From Micromonospora costi (lineage in GTDB: Bacteria; Actinomycetota; Actinomycetes; Mycobacteriales; Micromonosporaceae): a stretch of DNA of 64,000 nt. The first letter of the stretch is position 1, and every line of letters starts with the position of its first letter. Location: assembly GCF_003626655.1 (NCBI RefSeq), contig NZ_RBAN01000001.1, forward strand, positions 1,736,001-1,800,000, read 5' to 3'. Under the pieces are notes generated by a model. The model had not been told where the DNA came from. It worked only from the letters and a program-made list of their open reading frames with translations, and ran no database searches. Both the position numbers and the translations under genes were made by a program. Shown one piece after another: positions 21,281-29,975 of this stretch.

Positions 21281-22111
21281 CTACCCGGAATGTCTCTGCA
21301 ACGCCGCAAGCAACCGGGGGGCGAGATCCTTGCGACAGACCAGCAGGTCCGGCAGGCGTGGATCCGCCTCGTTGTATTTCAGCGCAGATCCATCGATACG
21401 GGAAGCGTGCAGACCGGTGGCCGTCGCCACAGCCACCGGCGCCGCCGAGTCCCACTCGTACTGGCCACCGGCATGGATGTACGCGTCCACCTCACCCGTC
21501 ACCACCGCCGCGATCTTCGCACCCGCCGATCCCATCGGCACCAGGTGCGCGCCCACGTCCTCCGCCAGGTCGCTGAGGAACACCGGCGGACGACTGCGGC
21601 TCGCCGCCAGCCGGATGACCCTGCCACCGGCGGTCGCCGCCTCCACCGTCATCGGCGGGTACGCCGGCGGATAGTCGGTGGCCAGCACCCGGTGCTGCGC
21701 CGGAAGACCCACCGCGCCCGCCACCAGCCCGTGCGGCGTCGGTGCCGTACGCGACCACAGCGCCACGTGCACCGCCCAGTCCGACCGCTGCTCCTCGGCG
21801 AACTCCCGGGTGCCGTCCAGCGGGTCGACGATCCACACCCGGTCCGCGGTCAGCCGCGACACCGCGCCGACGTTCACCTCCGCGGCCCAGGCCAGCCGCG
21901 ACCCCTCGTCCTCCTCGGAGAGCACCGCGTCACCCGGACGCCACTTCGCCAGCTCGGTGCGGATCAGATCGTGCGAGACCTTGTCCCCCGCCGACTTCAA
22001 CGCCCCCGGGTCGGCGAAGCCCATCTCCGCCCGCAGCCCCAGCAGCGCCTGGCCCGCCCGCGACGCCAACCACCGCGCGAACGCCCCGTCGATCATCGGA
22101 GGACTGCCCAT
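21281..22111 (-). CDS. cysQ: 3'(2'),5'-bisphosphate nucleotidase, CysQ type
   Basis: 276 residues of the inositol monophosphatase superfamily. Metal-site motifs are intact: LSEEDEG, then WIVDPLDGTREFAEEQRSDW, and late GGQYEWDSAAPVAVATATG. CysQ removes 3'-phosphoadenosine 5'-phosphate made during sulfate assimilation, matching its place directly upstream of cysDN. ATG at 22111 or ATG 22096 are both possible starts. Inositol- or fructose-phosphatase activity cannot be excluded from sequence alone. Confidence 0.88.
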   Translation of the reverse strand: MGSPPMIDGAFARWLASRAGQALLGLRAEMGFADPGALKSAGDKVSHDLIRTELAKWRPGDAVLSEEDEGSRLAWAAEVNVGAVSRLTADRVWIVDPLDGTREFAEEQRSDWAVHVALWSRTAPTPHGLVAGAVGLPAQHRVLATDYPPAYPPMTVEAATAGGRVIRLAASRSRPPVFLSDLAEDVGAHLVPMGSAGAKIAAVVTGEVDAYIHAGGQYEWDSAAPVAVATATGLHASRIDGSALKYNEADPRLPDLLVCRKDLAPRLLAALQRHSG

Positions 22112-22245
22112 GACATCCCGCTCCCGTCGCCTCGCCCGGCCCGGGTCGTCGCCGGCCGCCGACGCGACCCGTGCCGCCGGTCACACACGCCGAAAGGCGC
22201 AGACTACCGGCCCGCGGCCCCCGTACGGGCGCGCCCCGCCCGGCG

Positions 22246-22836
22246 TCAGCCCCCGTGGTAGAGGTTCTGCGTGGGCTCCACACCCCGGGTGATCACCGAC
22301 TCCACCACGTCGGCCGCCCGATCGACGAGGAACTCCAACTCCTTGCGCTCGACCGCCCCGAAGTCCGACAGCACGTAGTCCGCGGGATCCTGCCGCCCCG
22401 GCGGCCGGCCGATGCCGAACCGGACCCGCACGTACTCCTTCGTCCCCAACGACTTCGTCATCGAGCGCAACCCGTTGTGCCCGCCCTCGCCGCCGCCGCA
22501 CTTCACCCGCAGCTGCCCGTACCCGATGTCCAGCTCGTCGTGCACCGCGACCACCTGCCCCGGCACCACCTTGTAGAACTGGGACAGCGCCGCCACCGGC
22601 CCGCCCGACAGGTTCATGTACGTCAACGGCTTCACCAGCACCAGGCGCGGGCCACCGAAACCCAGCCGCCCCTCCGCGACCTCCGCCACCGCCCGCCGGT
22701 GCCGGCCGAACTTCGCGCCCACCCGCTGCGCCAGCAGGTCCGCCACCATGAAGCCGACGTTGTGCCGGTTACCCGCGTACTCCCGGCCCGGGTTGCCCAG
22801 GCCGACCACCAGCCACGGCCCCGCCTCGTCCGTCAC
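22246..22836 (-). CDS. pth: Peptidyl-tRNA hydrolase
   Basis: 196 residues. N-terminus [20 protein letters not shown] with conserved N15 and catalytic H25, then [36 protein letters not shown] and [12 protein letters not shown]. It frees tRNA from prematurely released peptidyl-tRNAs. GTG start at 22836 with a GGGCGGG-type box. Downstream of rplY but separated from it by the strong hairpin at 22872-22904; the rplY-pth adjacency is widespread in actinobacteria. Confidence 0.95.
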   Translation of the reverse strand: MTDEAGPWLVVGLGNPGREYAGNRHNVGFMVADLLAQRVGAKFGRHRRAVAEVAEGRLGFGGPRLVLVKPLTYMNLSGGPVAALSQFYKVVPGQVVAVHDELDIGYGQLRVKCGGGEGGHNGLRSMTKSLGTKEYVRVRFGIGRPPGRQDPADYVLSDFGAVERKELEFLVDRAADVVESVITRGVEPTQNLYHGG

Positions 22837-22871
22837 GACCCGCCCTTCCCGCAGTCGATCCCAGAAACGCC

Positions 22872-22904
22872 GACAGGCGCCCCCGAACGCCGGGGACGCC
22901 TGTC
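22872..22904 (-). terminator. Hairpin terminator after rplY
   Basis: GACAGGCG (22872-22879) pairs with CGCCTGTC (22897-22904) and CCCCG with CGGGG inside, with single-base internal loops. It starts 17 nt past the rplY stop in the direction of transcription and lies before the pth start. Confidence 0.7.
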
Positions 22905-22920
22905 ACACGTGAACGGCCGA

Positions 22921-23616
22921 TCAGGCCTCGGTGCGCGCCGGCTCGGTCTCCTCGCCCGGCGCCTCCGCGGAGTCGGCACCCTCGGAGCCCTCGGTGACCT
23001 CGCCGACCTCGGCCTCGGCCTCCTCGGTGGCCTCCTCGACCTCGGGCAGCGTGGCCTCGAGCTGCTCCGCGGTCGGCGCGGCGGTCACCGTGGCGACCGG
23101 CAGCTCCGGGTCGGCGGCCAGCTCGACACCAGCCGGCAGCGCGACGTCGGCCGCGGTCACCTGGACGCCCGGCTCCGCGCCCTCGATCGACGCCTCCAGG
23201 TGGTCCGGAACGCGGGTCGCGTCCGCGGTCACCGACAGCGTGTCGTGGTCGTGCACGATCAGGGTGTTGTTCGCGGCCTCACCGGTCAGCTCGACCGGGA
23301 CCTCGACGGTGACCTTCTCGCCCCGGCGGACGAGCAGCAGGTCGACGTGCTCGAACGTGTCCTTCACCGGGTCACGCTGGATCGCCTTCGGCAGCGCCAG
23401 CACCTGCGTGCCGTCGCTCACCTCGATGGCGAAGAGCTGGTTGGCGCCGCCCTTGCGGATCGCGGCCGCGAACTCGCGGGCCGGCAGCGCGATGTGCTTC
23501 GGCTTCTCGCCGTGGCCGTACAGCACGGCGGGCACCTTGCCGGCCCGGCGGGTACGACGGGCACCACCCTTGCCGAACTCGGTACGGGGCTCGGCGCTGA
23601 TCTTTACCTCGGACAC
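22921..23616 (-). CDS. rplY: 50S ribosomal protein L25/general stress protein Ctc
   Basis: 231 residues. The N-terminal ~95 residues are the 5S-rRNA-binding L25 fold (SEVKISAEPRTEFGKGGARR, KVPAVLYGHGEKPKHIALPA). Then comes the CTC beta domain (FEHVDLLLVRRGEKVTVEVP, AANNTLIVHDHDTLSVTADA) and an acidic Glu-rich tail of ~45 residues. GTG start at 23616 with AGGAG 7 nt upstream; the longer frame that starts upstream does not resemble L25. Follows prs, as in mycobacteria. Confidence 0.94.
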   Translation of the reverse strand: MSEVKISAEPRTEFGKGGARRTRRAGKVPAVLYGHGEKPKHIALPAREFAAAIRKGGANQLFAIEVSDGTQVLALPKAIQRDPVKDTFEHVDLLLVRRGEKVTVEVPVELTGEAANNTLIVHDHDTLSVTADATRVPDHLEASIEGAEPGVQVTAADVALPAGVELAADPELPVATVTAAPTAEQLEATLPEVEEATEEAEAEVGEVTEGSEGADSAEAPGEETEPARTEA

Positions 23617-23877
23617 GGGGAAACTCCTGATGCTTCGCGGCGCGGCTTGTCGACTGGCGGTGCTGGGGCGAGGGGCTCGCTGGGGCTCATGCGTCATGAA
23701 CGACTGCCCGGAGCACCGCGTCGATGACGGCGCCTCCGTGCGGCGCTTCGTCAGCGGCCCGCCGGGCACCCTCGCCGTGGCAACCGCACCAGTCTACCCG
23801 AGCCGATTCCCCGCCTTCCGCCAGTCCCCACCTACCGGCCCGGGAGCCTCCAGAAGGCCCGCCGGACGCCCCGCGGA

Positions 23878-23909
23878 CCGCGCCTCGCGGCGACCGCCGC
23901 GAGGCGCGG
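23878..23909 (-). terminator. Perfect hairpin after prs
   Basis: 15-bp perfect arms (23878-23892 and 23895-23909) with a 2-nt centre, 6 nt after the prs stop. GC-only stem without T-tract, the common style of terminator in this genome. Confidence 0.7.
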
Positions 23910-23914
23910 CAGGG

Positions 23915-24895
23915 TCAGCTCAGACCACCGAAGAGGGTCGTCACCGAACCGTCGTCGAACACCTCGCGGATCGCCCGGGCGAGCAGCGGGGCGATCGACA
24001 GCACCGTGATCTTGTCGAGCTGCTTCTCCGGCGGCAGCGGAAGCGTGTTCGTGACCACGACCTCGCTGATCGAGCTGTTCTTCAGCCGCTCCGTCGCCGG
24101 GTCGCTCAGCAGCGCGTGGGTCGACGCGACGATCACGTCGGCCGCACCCGACTCCTTGAGGATGTCCGCCGCCCGGCAGATCGTGCCCCCCGTGTCGATC
24201 ATGTCGTCCACGATCAGGCAGACCCGGCCCTCCACATCGCCGACCACCCGGTTTGCCACCACCTGGTTCGGCTTCAACGGGTCGCGGGTCTTGTGGATGA
24301 ACGCCAGCGGGCAGCCGCCCAGCCGGTCCGTCCAGCGCTCGGCGACCCGCACCCGGCCCGAGTCCGGTGCCACCACCGTCATGGGCCGGCCCGCGTACCG
24401 CCGCTCCACGTACTCGGCCAGCACGTCCATGGCGAACAGGTGATCCACCGGCCCGTCGAAGAAGCCCTGGATCTGCGCGGTGTGCAGATCCACGGTCAGG
24501 ATCCGGTTCGCACCGGCCGTCTTCAGCAGGTCCGCGATCAGCCGCGCTGAGATCGGCTCCCGGCCGCGGTGCTTCTTGTCCTGCCGGGAGTACGGATAGA
24601 ACGGCAGGACGACCGTGATCCGCTTGGCCGAACCGCGCTTCAGCGCGTCGATCATGATGAGGGTCTCCATGACCCACGTGTTCACGCCGTGCGTGACGGA
24701 CTGCACCACGAAGGCGTCCGAACCACGCACCGAATCCTTGAAGCGTACGAAGATCTCACCGTTGGCGAACTCGTACGCGTCGGCCGGCGTCGGCGCAACG
24801 CCGAGCACCTCGCCGATCTCCTTGGCCAACTCCGGAAAACCACGTCCGGTGAAGAGCATCAGGCTCTTACGGTTTTCGGCGACGATGCTGCCCAT
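23915..24895 (-). CDS. prs: Ribose-phosphate pyrophosphokinase
   Basis: 326 residues; makes PRPP from ribose 5-phosphate and ATP. Motifs: YEFANGEIFVRFKDSVRGSD, VLPFYPYSRQDKKHRGREPI (flexible ATP loop), LTVDLHTAQIQGFF (metal site), KTRDPLKPNQV and the PRPP loop CLIVDDMIDTGGTI. Normal length. Transcribed after glmU with a 57-bp gap; the glmU-prs pair is a conserved actinobacterial arrangement. Confidence 0.96.
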   Translation of the reverse strand: MGSIVAENRKSLMLFTGRGFPELAKEIGEVLGVAPTPADAYEFANGEIFVRFKDSVRGSDAFVVQSVTHGVNTWVMETLIMIDALKRGSAKRITVVLPFYPYSRQDKKHRGREPISARLIADLLKTAGANRILTVDLHTAQIQGFFDGPVDHLFAMDVLAEYVERRYAGRPMTVVAPDSGRVRVAERWTDRLGGCPLAFIHKTRDPLKPNQVVANRVVGDVEGRVCLIVDDMIDTGGTICRAADILKESGAADVIVASTHALLSDPATERLKNSSISEVVVTNTLPLPPEKQLDKITVLSIAPLLARAIREVFDDGSVTTLFGGLS

Positions 24896-24952
24896 GGGCC
24901 CGTCTGCTCCCGTTGGTCGGTGATGCCCGGCTCGGTGGTGGTGGGCCGGGGA

Positions 24953-26488
24953 CTAGTCGGTTGCAGTATCTCCCGCAGCGGATTCCCCGCCCACCGCCTC
25001 GGCATCCCCGTGGATTGCCTCACCTTCACTTGCCGCCCCGGCGCCGGCGGTCGCACCCTCCGCCGCCCGCACCGCCCGCTCGGCCGCCTCCGCCGACACC
25101 GTCCCGGGCCGCTTGCGGGCCACCCAGCCCTCGATGGCGCGCTGCGGCGCGCGGGCCACACCCAACGCGCCCGGCGGCACGTCCTGGCTGATGGCGCTGC
25201 CCGCCGCCACGTACGCCCCGGCGCCCACCTCGACCGGCGCGATCAGGACCGTGTCGCAGCCGACGAACGCCCCCTCGCCCACGACCGTGCGGTTCTTGTT
25301 CACACCGTCGTAGTTCACGAAGATCGTCGCGGCGCCGATGTTCGCCTTCGCCCCGATCGTCGCGTCACCCACGTACGACAGGTGCGGCACCTTGGCGCCC
25401 GGGCCGACCTCGGAGTTCTTCACCTCGACGAACGTGCCGACCTTGGACTTCTCGGCCAGCCGCGCGTCCGGGCGCAGGTACGCGTACGGGCCGACGCTGG
25501 CGCCCGCGCCGACCTCGGCGCCCACCGCGTGGCTGCGCAGCACGGTCGCGCCCTCGCCCACCACCGTGTCGATCAGCGTGACGTCCGGCCCGACCACCGC
25601 GTTCGAGCCCACCACCGTGGCGCCCCGCAACTGGGTGTTCTGGTCGACCACCGCGTCCCGGTCCAGCGCCACCGTAACGTCGATCCAGGTGGTGTCCGGG
25701 TCGAGGATGCTCACGCCGGTGCGCATCCAGCCCTCGTTGATCCGGTCCCGCAGCAGGCGGCGCAGCGCCGCCAGCTCGACCCGGTCGTTGCAGCCCAGCG
25801 TCTCCACGTGGTCGGGCGCGACGTGCACCGTCACCGGCTCGCCCGCGGAGCCGAGCAGGCCGAAGACGTCGGTCAGGTACTCCTCGCCCTGGTCGTTGTC
25901 CGTGGAGAGCTTGCCCAGCGCGTCCCGCAGGCGGGCCACGTCGAACGCGTAGCTGCCGGCGTTGATCTCCCGGATCGCGCGCTGCGCCGGCGTGGCGTCC
26001 CGCTCCTCGACGATCTGCTCCAGCCGGCCGTCGGCGGCCCGCACGATCCGGCCCAGGCCGGTCGGGTCGGGCACCTCGGCGGCGAGCACGGTCGCGGCCG
26101 CGCCGGCCTCCTCGTGCGCGTGCACGAGCGCGCTCACCGTCTCCGGGCGCAGCAGCGGCACGTCCCCGTTGATGACGACGACGGTGCCCGTGGCGTCGGG
26201 GACCGCCTCCAGCGCGATCCGCACCGCGTGGCCGGTGCCGAGCTGCTCGGCCTGGAGCACCGGGACGGCGTCCGGGGCGATCTCGGCGAGGTGCGCGCGG
26301 ACCTGGTCGGCGCCGTGGCCGACCACCACGACGGTGCGGTCGGCGTTCAGGGGCGCGGCGGCGCTGAGCACGTGACCGAGCAGCGTACGGCCGAGCAGCG
26401 GGTGCAGCACCTTCGGCAGCGCCGACTTCATCCGCTTGCCCTCACCGGCGGCGAGCACGACAACGGTGCGGAGGTGGGGCTGGGACAC
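24953..26488 (-). CDS. glmU: Bifunctional N-acetylglucosamine-1-P uridylyltransferase / glucosamine-1-P acetyltransferase
   Basis: 511 residues. N-terminal nucleotidyltransferase domain with TVVVLAAGEGKRMKSALPKV and GDVPLLRPETV, a linker helix, then a left-handed beta-helix of hexapeptide repeats (VVGPDVTLIDTVVGEGATVL, VGPYAYLRPDARLAEKSKVG, FVEVKNSEVG). The last ~50 residues are an Ala/Glu/Gly-rich tail not needed for the fold. Makes UDP-GlcNAc for peptidoglycan. GTG start with GGGAG upstream; TTAGCAT in the 100-bp leader may be part of its promoter. Confidence 0.95.
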   Translation of the reverse strand: MSQPHLRTVVVLAAGEGKRMKSALPKVLHPLLGRTLLGHVLSAAAPLNADRTVVVVGHGADQVRAHLAEIAPDAVPVLQAEQLGTGHAVRIALEAVPDATGTVVVINGDVPLLRPETVSALVHAHEEAGAAATVLAAEVPDPTGLGRIVRAADGRLEQIVEERDATPAQRAIREINAGSYAFDVARLRDALGKLSTDNDQGEEYLTDVFGLLGSAGEPVTVHVAPDHVETLGCNDRVELAALRRLLRDRINEGWMRTGVSILDPDTTWIDVTVALDRDAVVDQNTQLRGATVVGSNAVVGPDVTLIDTVVGEGATVLRSHAVGAEVGAGASVGPYAYLRPDARLAEKSKVGTFVEVKNSEVGPGAKVPHLSYVGDATIGAKANIGAATIFVNYDGVNKNRTVVGEGAFVGCDTVLIAPVEVGAGAYVAAGSAISQDVPPGALGVARAPQRAIEGWVARKRPGTVSAEAAERAVRAAEGATAGAGAASEGEAIHGDAEAVGGESAAGDTATD

Positions 26489-26590
26489 GACGTGGCTCCC
26501 GTCGGGACGGCAACACTTTCGCGGCCATGCTAACCAGACATCGACCGGCGATTGGCACGGCCATGGCGAATGCCAACAAAGCCGTGTGAG

Positions 26591-26662
26591 CTGGGGTGCC
26601 TGGATTCGAACCAGGAGCTCAAGGCTCCAAAGGCCTGCGGGTTGCCGTTACCCCACACCCCA
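26591..26662 (-). tRNA. tRNA-Gln (anticodon TTG)
   Basis: Cloverleaf on the minus strand: acceptor TGGGGTG/CACCCCA (7 bp), D stem GGGT/ACCC, anticodon loop CTTTGGA giving TTG, T arm CCTGG-TTCGAAT-CCAGG, discriminator G as usual for Gln. The 27-43 pair is C/T, a mismatch; the other four anticodon-stem pairs are good. CCA is not encoded. It lies between glmU and a helix-turn-helix gene. Confidence 0.93.
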
Positions 26663-26676
26663 ATGAATGTCAAGCG

Positions 26677-27258
26677 TTACGGTCCGACTCCAGGGCCCGC
26701 GCCGCCTACTTTCTGGAACAGCTCGGCGATCATACCTTCGATCCGCCAGTAGAGCTCGCGACTGCGCGGCACGTTGATCACAAGACATCCGCGATAGTCG
26801 GCGCCGGTGTTGCGCCGGACGGTGACCGGGTTGTGCCTCTTGAGGGTGGGCCGGCGGAACCGGTCGGGCGGCAGGGCGAGCCGCTGGGCCCACCAGCTGG
26901 TCGCCGCGGCCGCGTCGGCGGTCTCGTGGATGCTGACCCGGTACGTCGGGACCGAGCGATCGACGCCGCAGGTCTCCAGGAAGCTCAGGAAGGGCGCGAG
27001 CAGGCCGGGGTCACTGTTGATGAACTGCACATGGTCGTCGCGCCGCCACGGCTTCGACTTGGCACCCTCGCGCCAGTAGACGGCCGCGCCGAGCAGCAAC
27101 AGGTCCCGGTCGTTGAGCGGCCCGACCGCCCTGGCCGCCTCCGCGTGCTGCCGGGCACGGGCGGCGTAGACGCGGTTTCGGCCCAGGCCGGTGCGGGCCC
27201 GGATCTCGCGTACGGAGAGCCCGTCGACGGCGCGGAGTCGGCGCACCTCAGCGGCCAT
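26677..27258 (-). CDS. Helix-turn-helix protein with LAGLIDADG-like C-terminal domain (tentative)
   Basis: 193 residues. Residues ~1-35 form a sigma/resolvase-like helix-turn-helix (RLRAVDGLSVREIRARTGLG RNRVYAA). The rest, LLLLGAAVYWREGAKSKPWR then VQFINSDPGLLAPFLSFLET, WWAQRLALPPDRFRRPTLKR and GCLVINVPRSRELYWRIEGM, has the alternating helix/sheet look and the G-x-Y-W-x-E-G pattern I associate with LAGLIDADG/WhiA-like domains. That domain call is from memory of motif style and needs a profile search. ATG at 27258 with GAGG upstream. The 3' end lies 14 bp from tRNA-Gln. Confidence 0.6.
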   Translation of the reverse strand: MAAEVRRLRAVDGLSVREIRARTGLGRNRVYAARARQHAEAARAVGPLNDRDLLLLGAAVYWREGAKSKPWRRDDHVQFINSDPGLLAPFLSFLETCGVDRSVPTYRVSIHETADAAAATSWWAQRLALPPDRFRRPTLKRHNPVTVRRNTGADYRGCLVINVPRSRELYWRIEGMIAELFQKVGGAGPGVGP

Positions 27259-27339
27259 GGGATCGGCCTCGGGATCGGTGACGGGTCGGCGTTAGGACGG
27301 CGGTACGACGAGGAGGATTCGCGAACTTCCCCGTGCGAT

Positions 27340-27368
27340 CTACGGTCCCGTAAGTTACGGTGACGTAG
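27340..27368. promoter_or_regulatory. Operator-like inverted repeat upstream of desaturase
   Basis: CTACG-N3-CCGTA, AGT, TACGG-N3-CGTAG: 13-bp arms with ten symmetric positions around a 3-bp centre, 43 bp before the desaturase ATG. The size and symmetry suit a TetR-family dimer; a TetR gene follows the desaturase. Binding is inferred. Confidence 0.5.
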
Positions 27369-27410
27369 GCGTAGCTTCGTTGATCTCTTCTACCCCTGCT
27401 GCGAGGTGCC

Positions 27411-28367
27411 ATGTCGACCGCTCTGCTCGAACCCAAGGCTTCCGGACCGAAACCACTGACCCAGGGCACCCAGTCGCCCGCCATCCTCATCGCCCTCTGG
27501 GCGTTCGTGGTGATTCCGTTCGCGGCCCTGATCGCCGCGGTGCCGGTTGCCTGGGGTGGCTGGTTGAGCTGGACCGACGTGGGCATCGCCGCCTTCTGGT
27601 ACGTGATCTCGGGGCTCGGTGTCACGGTGGGCTACCACCGCTACTTCACCCACGGCTCGTTCAAGGCCCGGCGCTGGCTGCGCACGGGGCTCGCGGTCTC
27701 CGGTTCCCTGGCAGTGCAGGGCGAAATCATCCAGTGGGTCGCCGACCACCGCCGGCACCACGCGTTCTCCGACGTGGAGGGCGACCCGCACTCCCCATGG
27801 CGGTTCGGTGAGAGCGTCTGGGGTCTGACCCGGGGCATGTTCCACGCGCACGTCGGCTGGATGTTCAACCGGGAGATGTCGAACCGGGAGCGGTTCGCCC
27901 CGGATCTGGTCGCCGACCGCGACATCAACCGGGTCGACAAGCTCTTCCCGCTGCTGGTGACGATCTCGCTGCTCGGTCCGGCCCTCATGGGCGGCCTGCT
28001 GACCTGGTCCTGGCAGGGCGCGCTGACCGCGCTCTTCTGGGGTGGCCTGGTCCGCGTCGCGCTGCTGCACCACGTCACCTGGGCCATCAACTCGGTCTGC
28101 CACGTGTACGGCGAGCGCCCGTTCGCGATGCGCCAGGGTGACCGGGCGGCCAACTTCTGGCCGCTGGCGATCCTCTCCTTCGGCGAGAGCTGGCACAACC
28201 TGCACCACGCCGACCCGACCTGCGCGCGGCACGGCGTCCTGCGCGGCCAGGTGGACATCTCGGCCCGGGTGATCTGGTTCTTCGAGAAGATCGGCGGGGC
28301 GTACGACGTGCGCTGGCCGAAGCCGGAGCGGCTCGCCGCGAAGCTGGTGTCGCCCGCGGGGCGGTAA
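27411..28367 (+). CDS. Acyl-CoA/acyl-lipid fatty-acid desaturase (delta-9 type)
   Basis: 318-residue membrane di-iron desaturase that inserts a double bond in acyl chains. Three histidine clusters are intact: HRYFTH (GYHRYFTHGSFKARRW), HRRHH (WVADHRRHHAFSDVEGDPHS) and HNLHH (ESWHNLHHADPTCARHG). About four membrane helices. ATG start with GAGGTG upstream. The upstream palindrome at 27340-27368 and the downstream TetR gene suggest dedicated control of membrane-lipid unsaturation. Confidence 0.9.
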   Translation: MSTALLEPKASGPKPLTQGTQSPAILIALWAFVVIPFAALIAAVPVAWGGWLSWTDVGIAAFWYVISGLGVTVGYHRYFTHGSFKARRWLRTGLAVSGSLAVQGEIIQWVADHRRHHAFSDVEGDPHSPWRFGESVWGLTRGMFHAHVGWMFNREMSNRERFAPDLVADRDINRVDKLFPLLVTISLLGPALMGGLLTWSWQGALTALFWGGLVRVALLHHVTWAINSVCHVYGERPFAMRQGDRAANFWPLAILSFGESWHNLHHADPTCARHGVLRGQVDISARVIWFFEKIGGAYDVRWPKPERLAAKLVSPAGR

Positions 28368-28594
28368 ATGCGGGCGATGGTCCCGACGGTTACCTGGCAG
28401 TATGGCCAGGTGACCGGACGAGGCGGGGGGCGTGCCGCAGGGCCCGACGACAGGGGGGCCGGGTCCGAGGCGGGTACGGTCGGCGGGCGCGTGTGCGCCT
28501 TCCGGCCGTACGCCAGTGAGGCGGCGGGGTGAACGGGCACAGCGGAGGCACCATCCCACGGCAGGGCGTCACCGAGCGCCGGCGAGGTGACGAG

Positions 28595-29284
28595 ATGGCG
28601 GATGTCCCAGGTAACGACGGCGGCGGCGATCGGCGTCGGGCGGTGCCCGCCAGCGGCGCGAAGCCGTCGTCGCGGGTGCGCATGTCGGCGGCGCAGCGCC
28701 GGGAGCAGCTGATCTCGATCGGCCGGCAGCTCTTCGCCGAGCGCGGTTTCGACGCCACCTCGATCGAGGAGGTGGCGGCGCGGGCGAAGGTCTCCAAGCC
28801 GGTGGTGTACGAGCACTTCGGCGGCAAGGAGGGCCTCTACGCGGTGGTGGTGGACCGTGAGGTCCGGGCTCTGCTGGATCGGATCACCACCGCGTTGACC
28901 GCCGGCCATCCTCGGGAGCTGCTCGAGCAGGCCGCGATGGCCCTGCTGGGTTACATCGAGGAGGAGACCAGCGGGTTCCGGGTGCTGGTGCGGGAGTCGC
29001 CGCTGATGTCGGCCACGGGCAACTTCAGCAGCGTGCTCAACGACGTCGCCCACCAGGTCGAGCACATCCTGGGCGCGGAGTACAAGAGCCGGGGGTACGA
29101 CCCGAAGCTGGCGGAGCTCTACTCGCAGGCGCTGGTGGGCATGGTGGCGTTGACGGGGCGCTGGTGGCTGGAGGTCCGCAAGCCGCGTAAGGAGACGGTG
29201 GCGGCGCACCTCGTGAACCTCGCCTGGAACGGGCTGTCGCACCTGGAGGCGAAGCCGACACTGATCCGGGCCCGCGGCCGCTGA
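28595..29284 (+). CDS. TetR/AcrR family transcriptional regulator
   Basis: 229 residues. Basic, Ser/Arg-rich N-terminal ~30 residues, then the TetR DNA-binding domain (RREQLISIGRQLFAERGFDA, TSIEEVAARAKVSKPVVYEH, FGGKEGLYAVV) and a C-terminal ligand domain. The start at 28595 is preceded by GAGG with a 7-nt gap. Located 227 bp downstream of the desaturase on the same strand; it is the best local candidate for a protein binding the palindrome before the desaturase, by analogy with lipid-sensing TetR regulators. Ligand unknown. Confidence 0.85.
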   Translation: MADVPGNDGGGDRRRAVPASGAKPSSRVRMSAAQRREQLISIGRQLFAERGFDATSIEEVAARAKVSKPVVYEHFGGKEGLYAVVVDREVRALLDRITTALTAGHPRELLEQAAMALLGYIEEETSGFRVLVRESPLMSATGNFSSVLNDVAHQVEHILGAEYKSRGYDPKLAELYSQALVGMVALTGRWWLEVRKPRKETVAAHLVNLAWNGLSHLEAKPTLIRARGR

Positions 29285-29303
29285 CGGGGGTCGCGCGCCG
29301 GGG

Positions 29304-29777
29304 TCAGCGGTGCGCCTCCGAGACGGGGTGGTTGCGGCGCTGCCGTTCCTGCTCGGCGTGTTCCGGTGTGCCGATCTTGTCGTAGAGGCCGGTGCCGAGC
29401 AGGACGAGGCCGAAGATCATGGACACGATCACCGTGGACATCGAGAAGTTCAGGAAGTTCCCCTCGGTCTGCAGCAGCGACATCATGAGGATGCTGGTGA
29501 CGAGGAAGACGATGCCGGCGGTCAGGTTCATGTAGTGGCCGAGGTTGGTGCGGCGTGAGGCACCGACGAGCAGGAACGCGCCGAAGATCACCGACGCCAG
29601 CGAGAACGCGAGGTTGGTGCGGAGCCCGAGCACCCAGTGGCTGCCGCGGCCGAAGAGCGGCTCTCCGGCGGTCTGGACGACTCCCCAGACGCCGAAGACG
29701 AAGATGTAGAGCCCGATGATTCCGGAGAGGACGCGGTAGATCGGCCGCGCCGGATGGTTGACCGGAAAGTGCGCCAT
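29304..29777 (-). CDS. DUF4383-like four-helix membrane protein, copy 1
   Basis: 157 residues beginning MAHFPVNHPARPIYRVLSGI, with four hydrophobic helices and a short basic tail (RQRRNHPVSEAHR). The N-terminal HFPVNHPARPIYR signature and helix layout match the adjacent paralogue at 29976-30431, so this is a tandem duplication; I assign the DUF4383 family from this pattern. ATG at 29777 with GGAGAGG upstream. Role unknown. Confidence 0.8.
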   Translation of the reverse strand: MAHFPVNHPARPIYRVLSGIIGLYIFVFGVWGVVQTAGEPLFGRGSHWVLGLRTNLAFSLASVIFGAFLLVGASRRTNLGHYMNLTAGIVFLVTSILMMSLLQTEGNFLNFSMSTVIVSMIFGLVLLGTGLYDKIGTPEHAEQERQRRNHPVSEAHR

Positions 29778-29902
29778 GATGCCTCTCCTCCGCCCGAGTT
29801 GCCCGGTTCCGGAGGATTGTCGCGCGCCACGCGACGCCACGTCCGCGAAACGGCCACAGCGCCGGGAGACAGAACTGCCTCGCCGAACCGGCCGAGCGGG
29901 GG

Positions 29903-29948
29903 AAAAACTGTCCCGCCCCACCTGGCCGACGGGCCGGGCGGGGCGGGA
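29903..29948 (-). terminator. Intrinsic terminator after DUF4383 copy 2
   Basis: 9-bp stem TCCCGCCCC/GGGGCGGGA (29911-29919 with 29940-29948) followed on the minus strand by CAG and a run of five T residues (A-run at 29903-29907). One of few terminators here with a T-tract. It lies 28 bp past the stop of the upstream paralogue, separating the two DUF4383 transcripts. Confidence 0.7.
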
Positions 29949-29975
29949 GCAGGACTGTCCGGAGGAACCAGAGGG

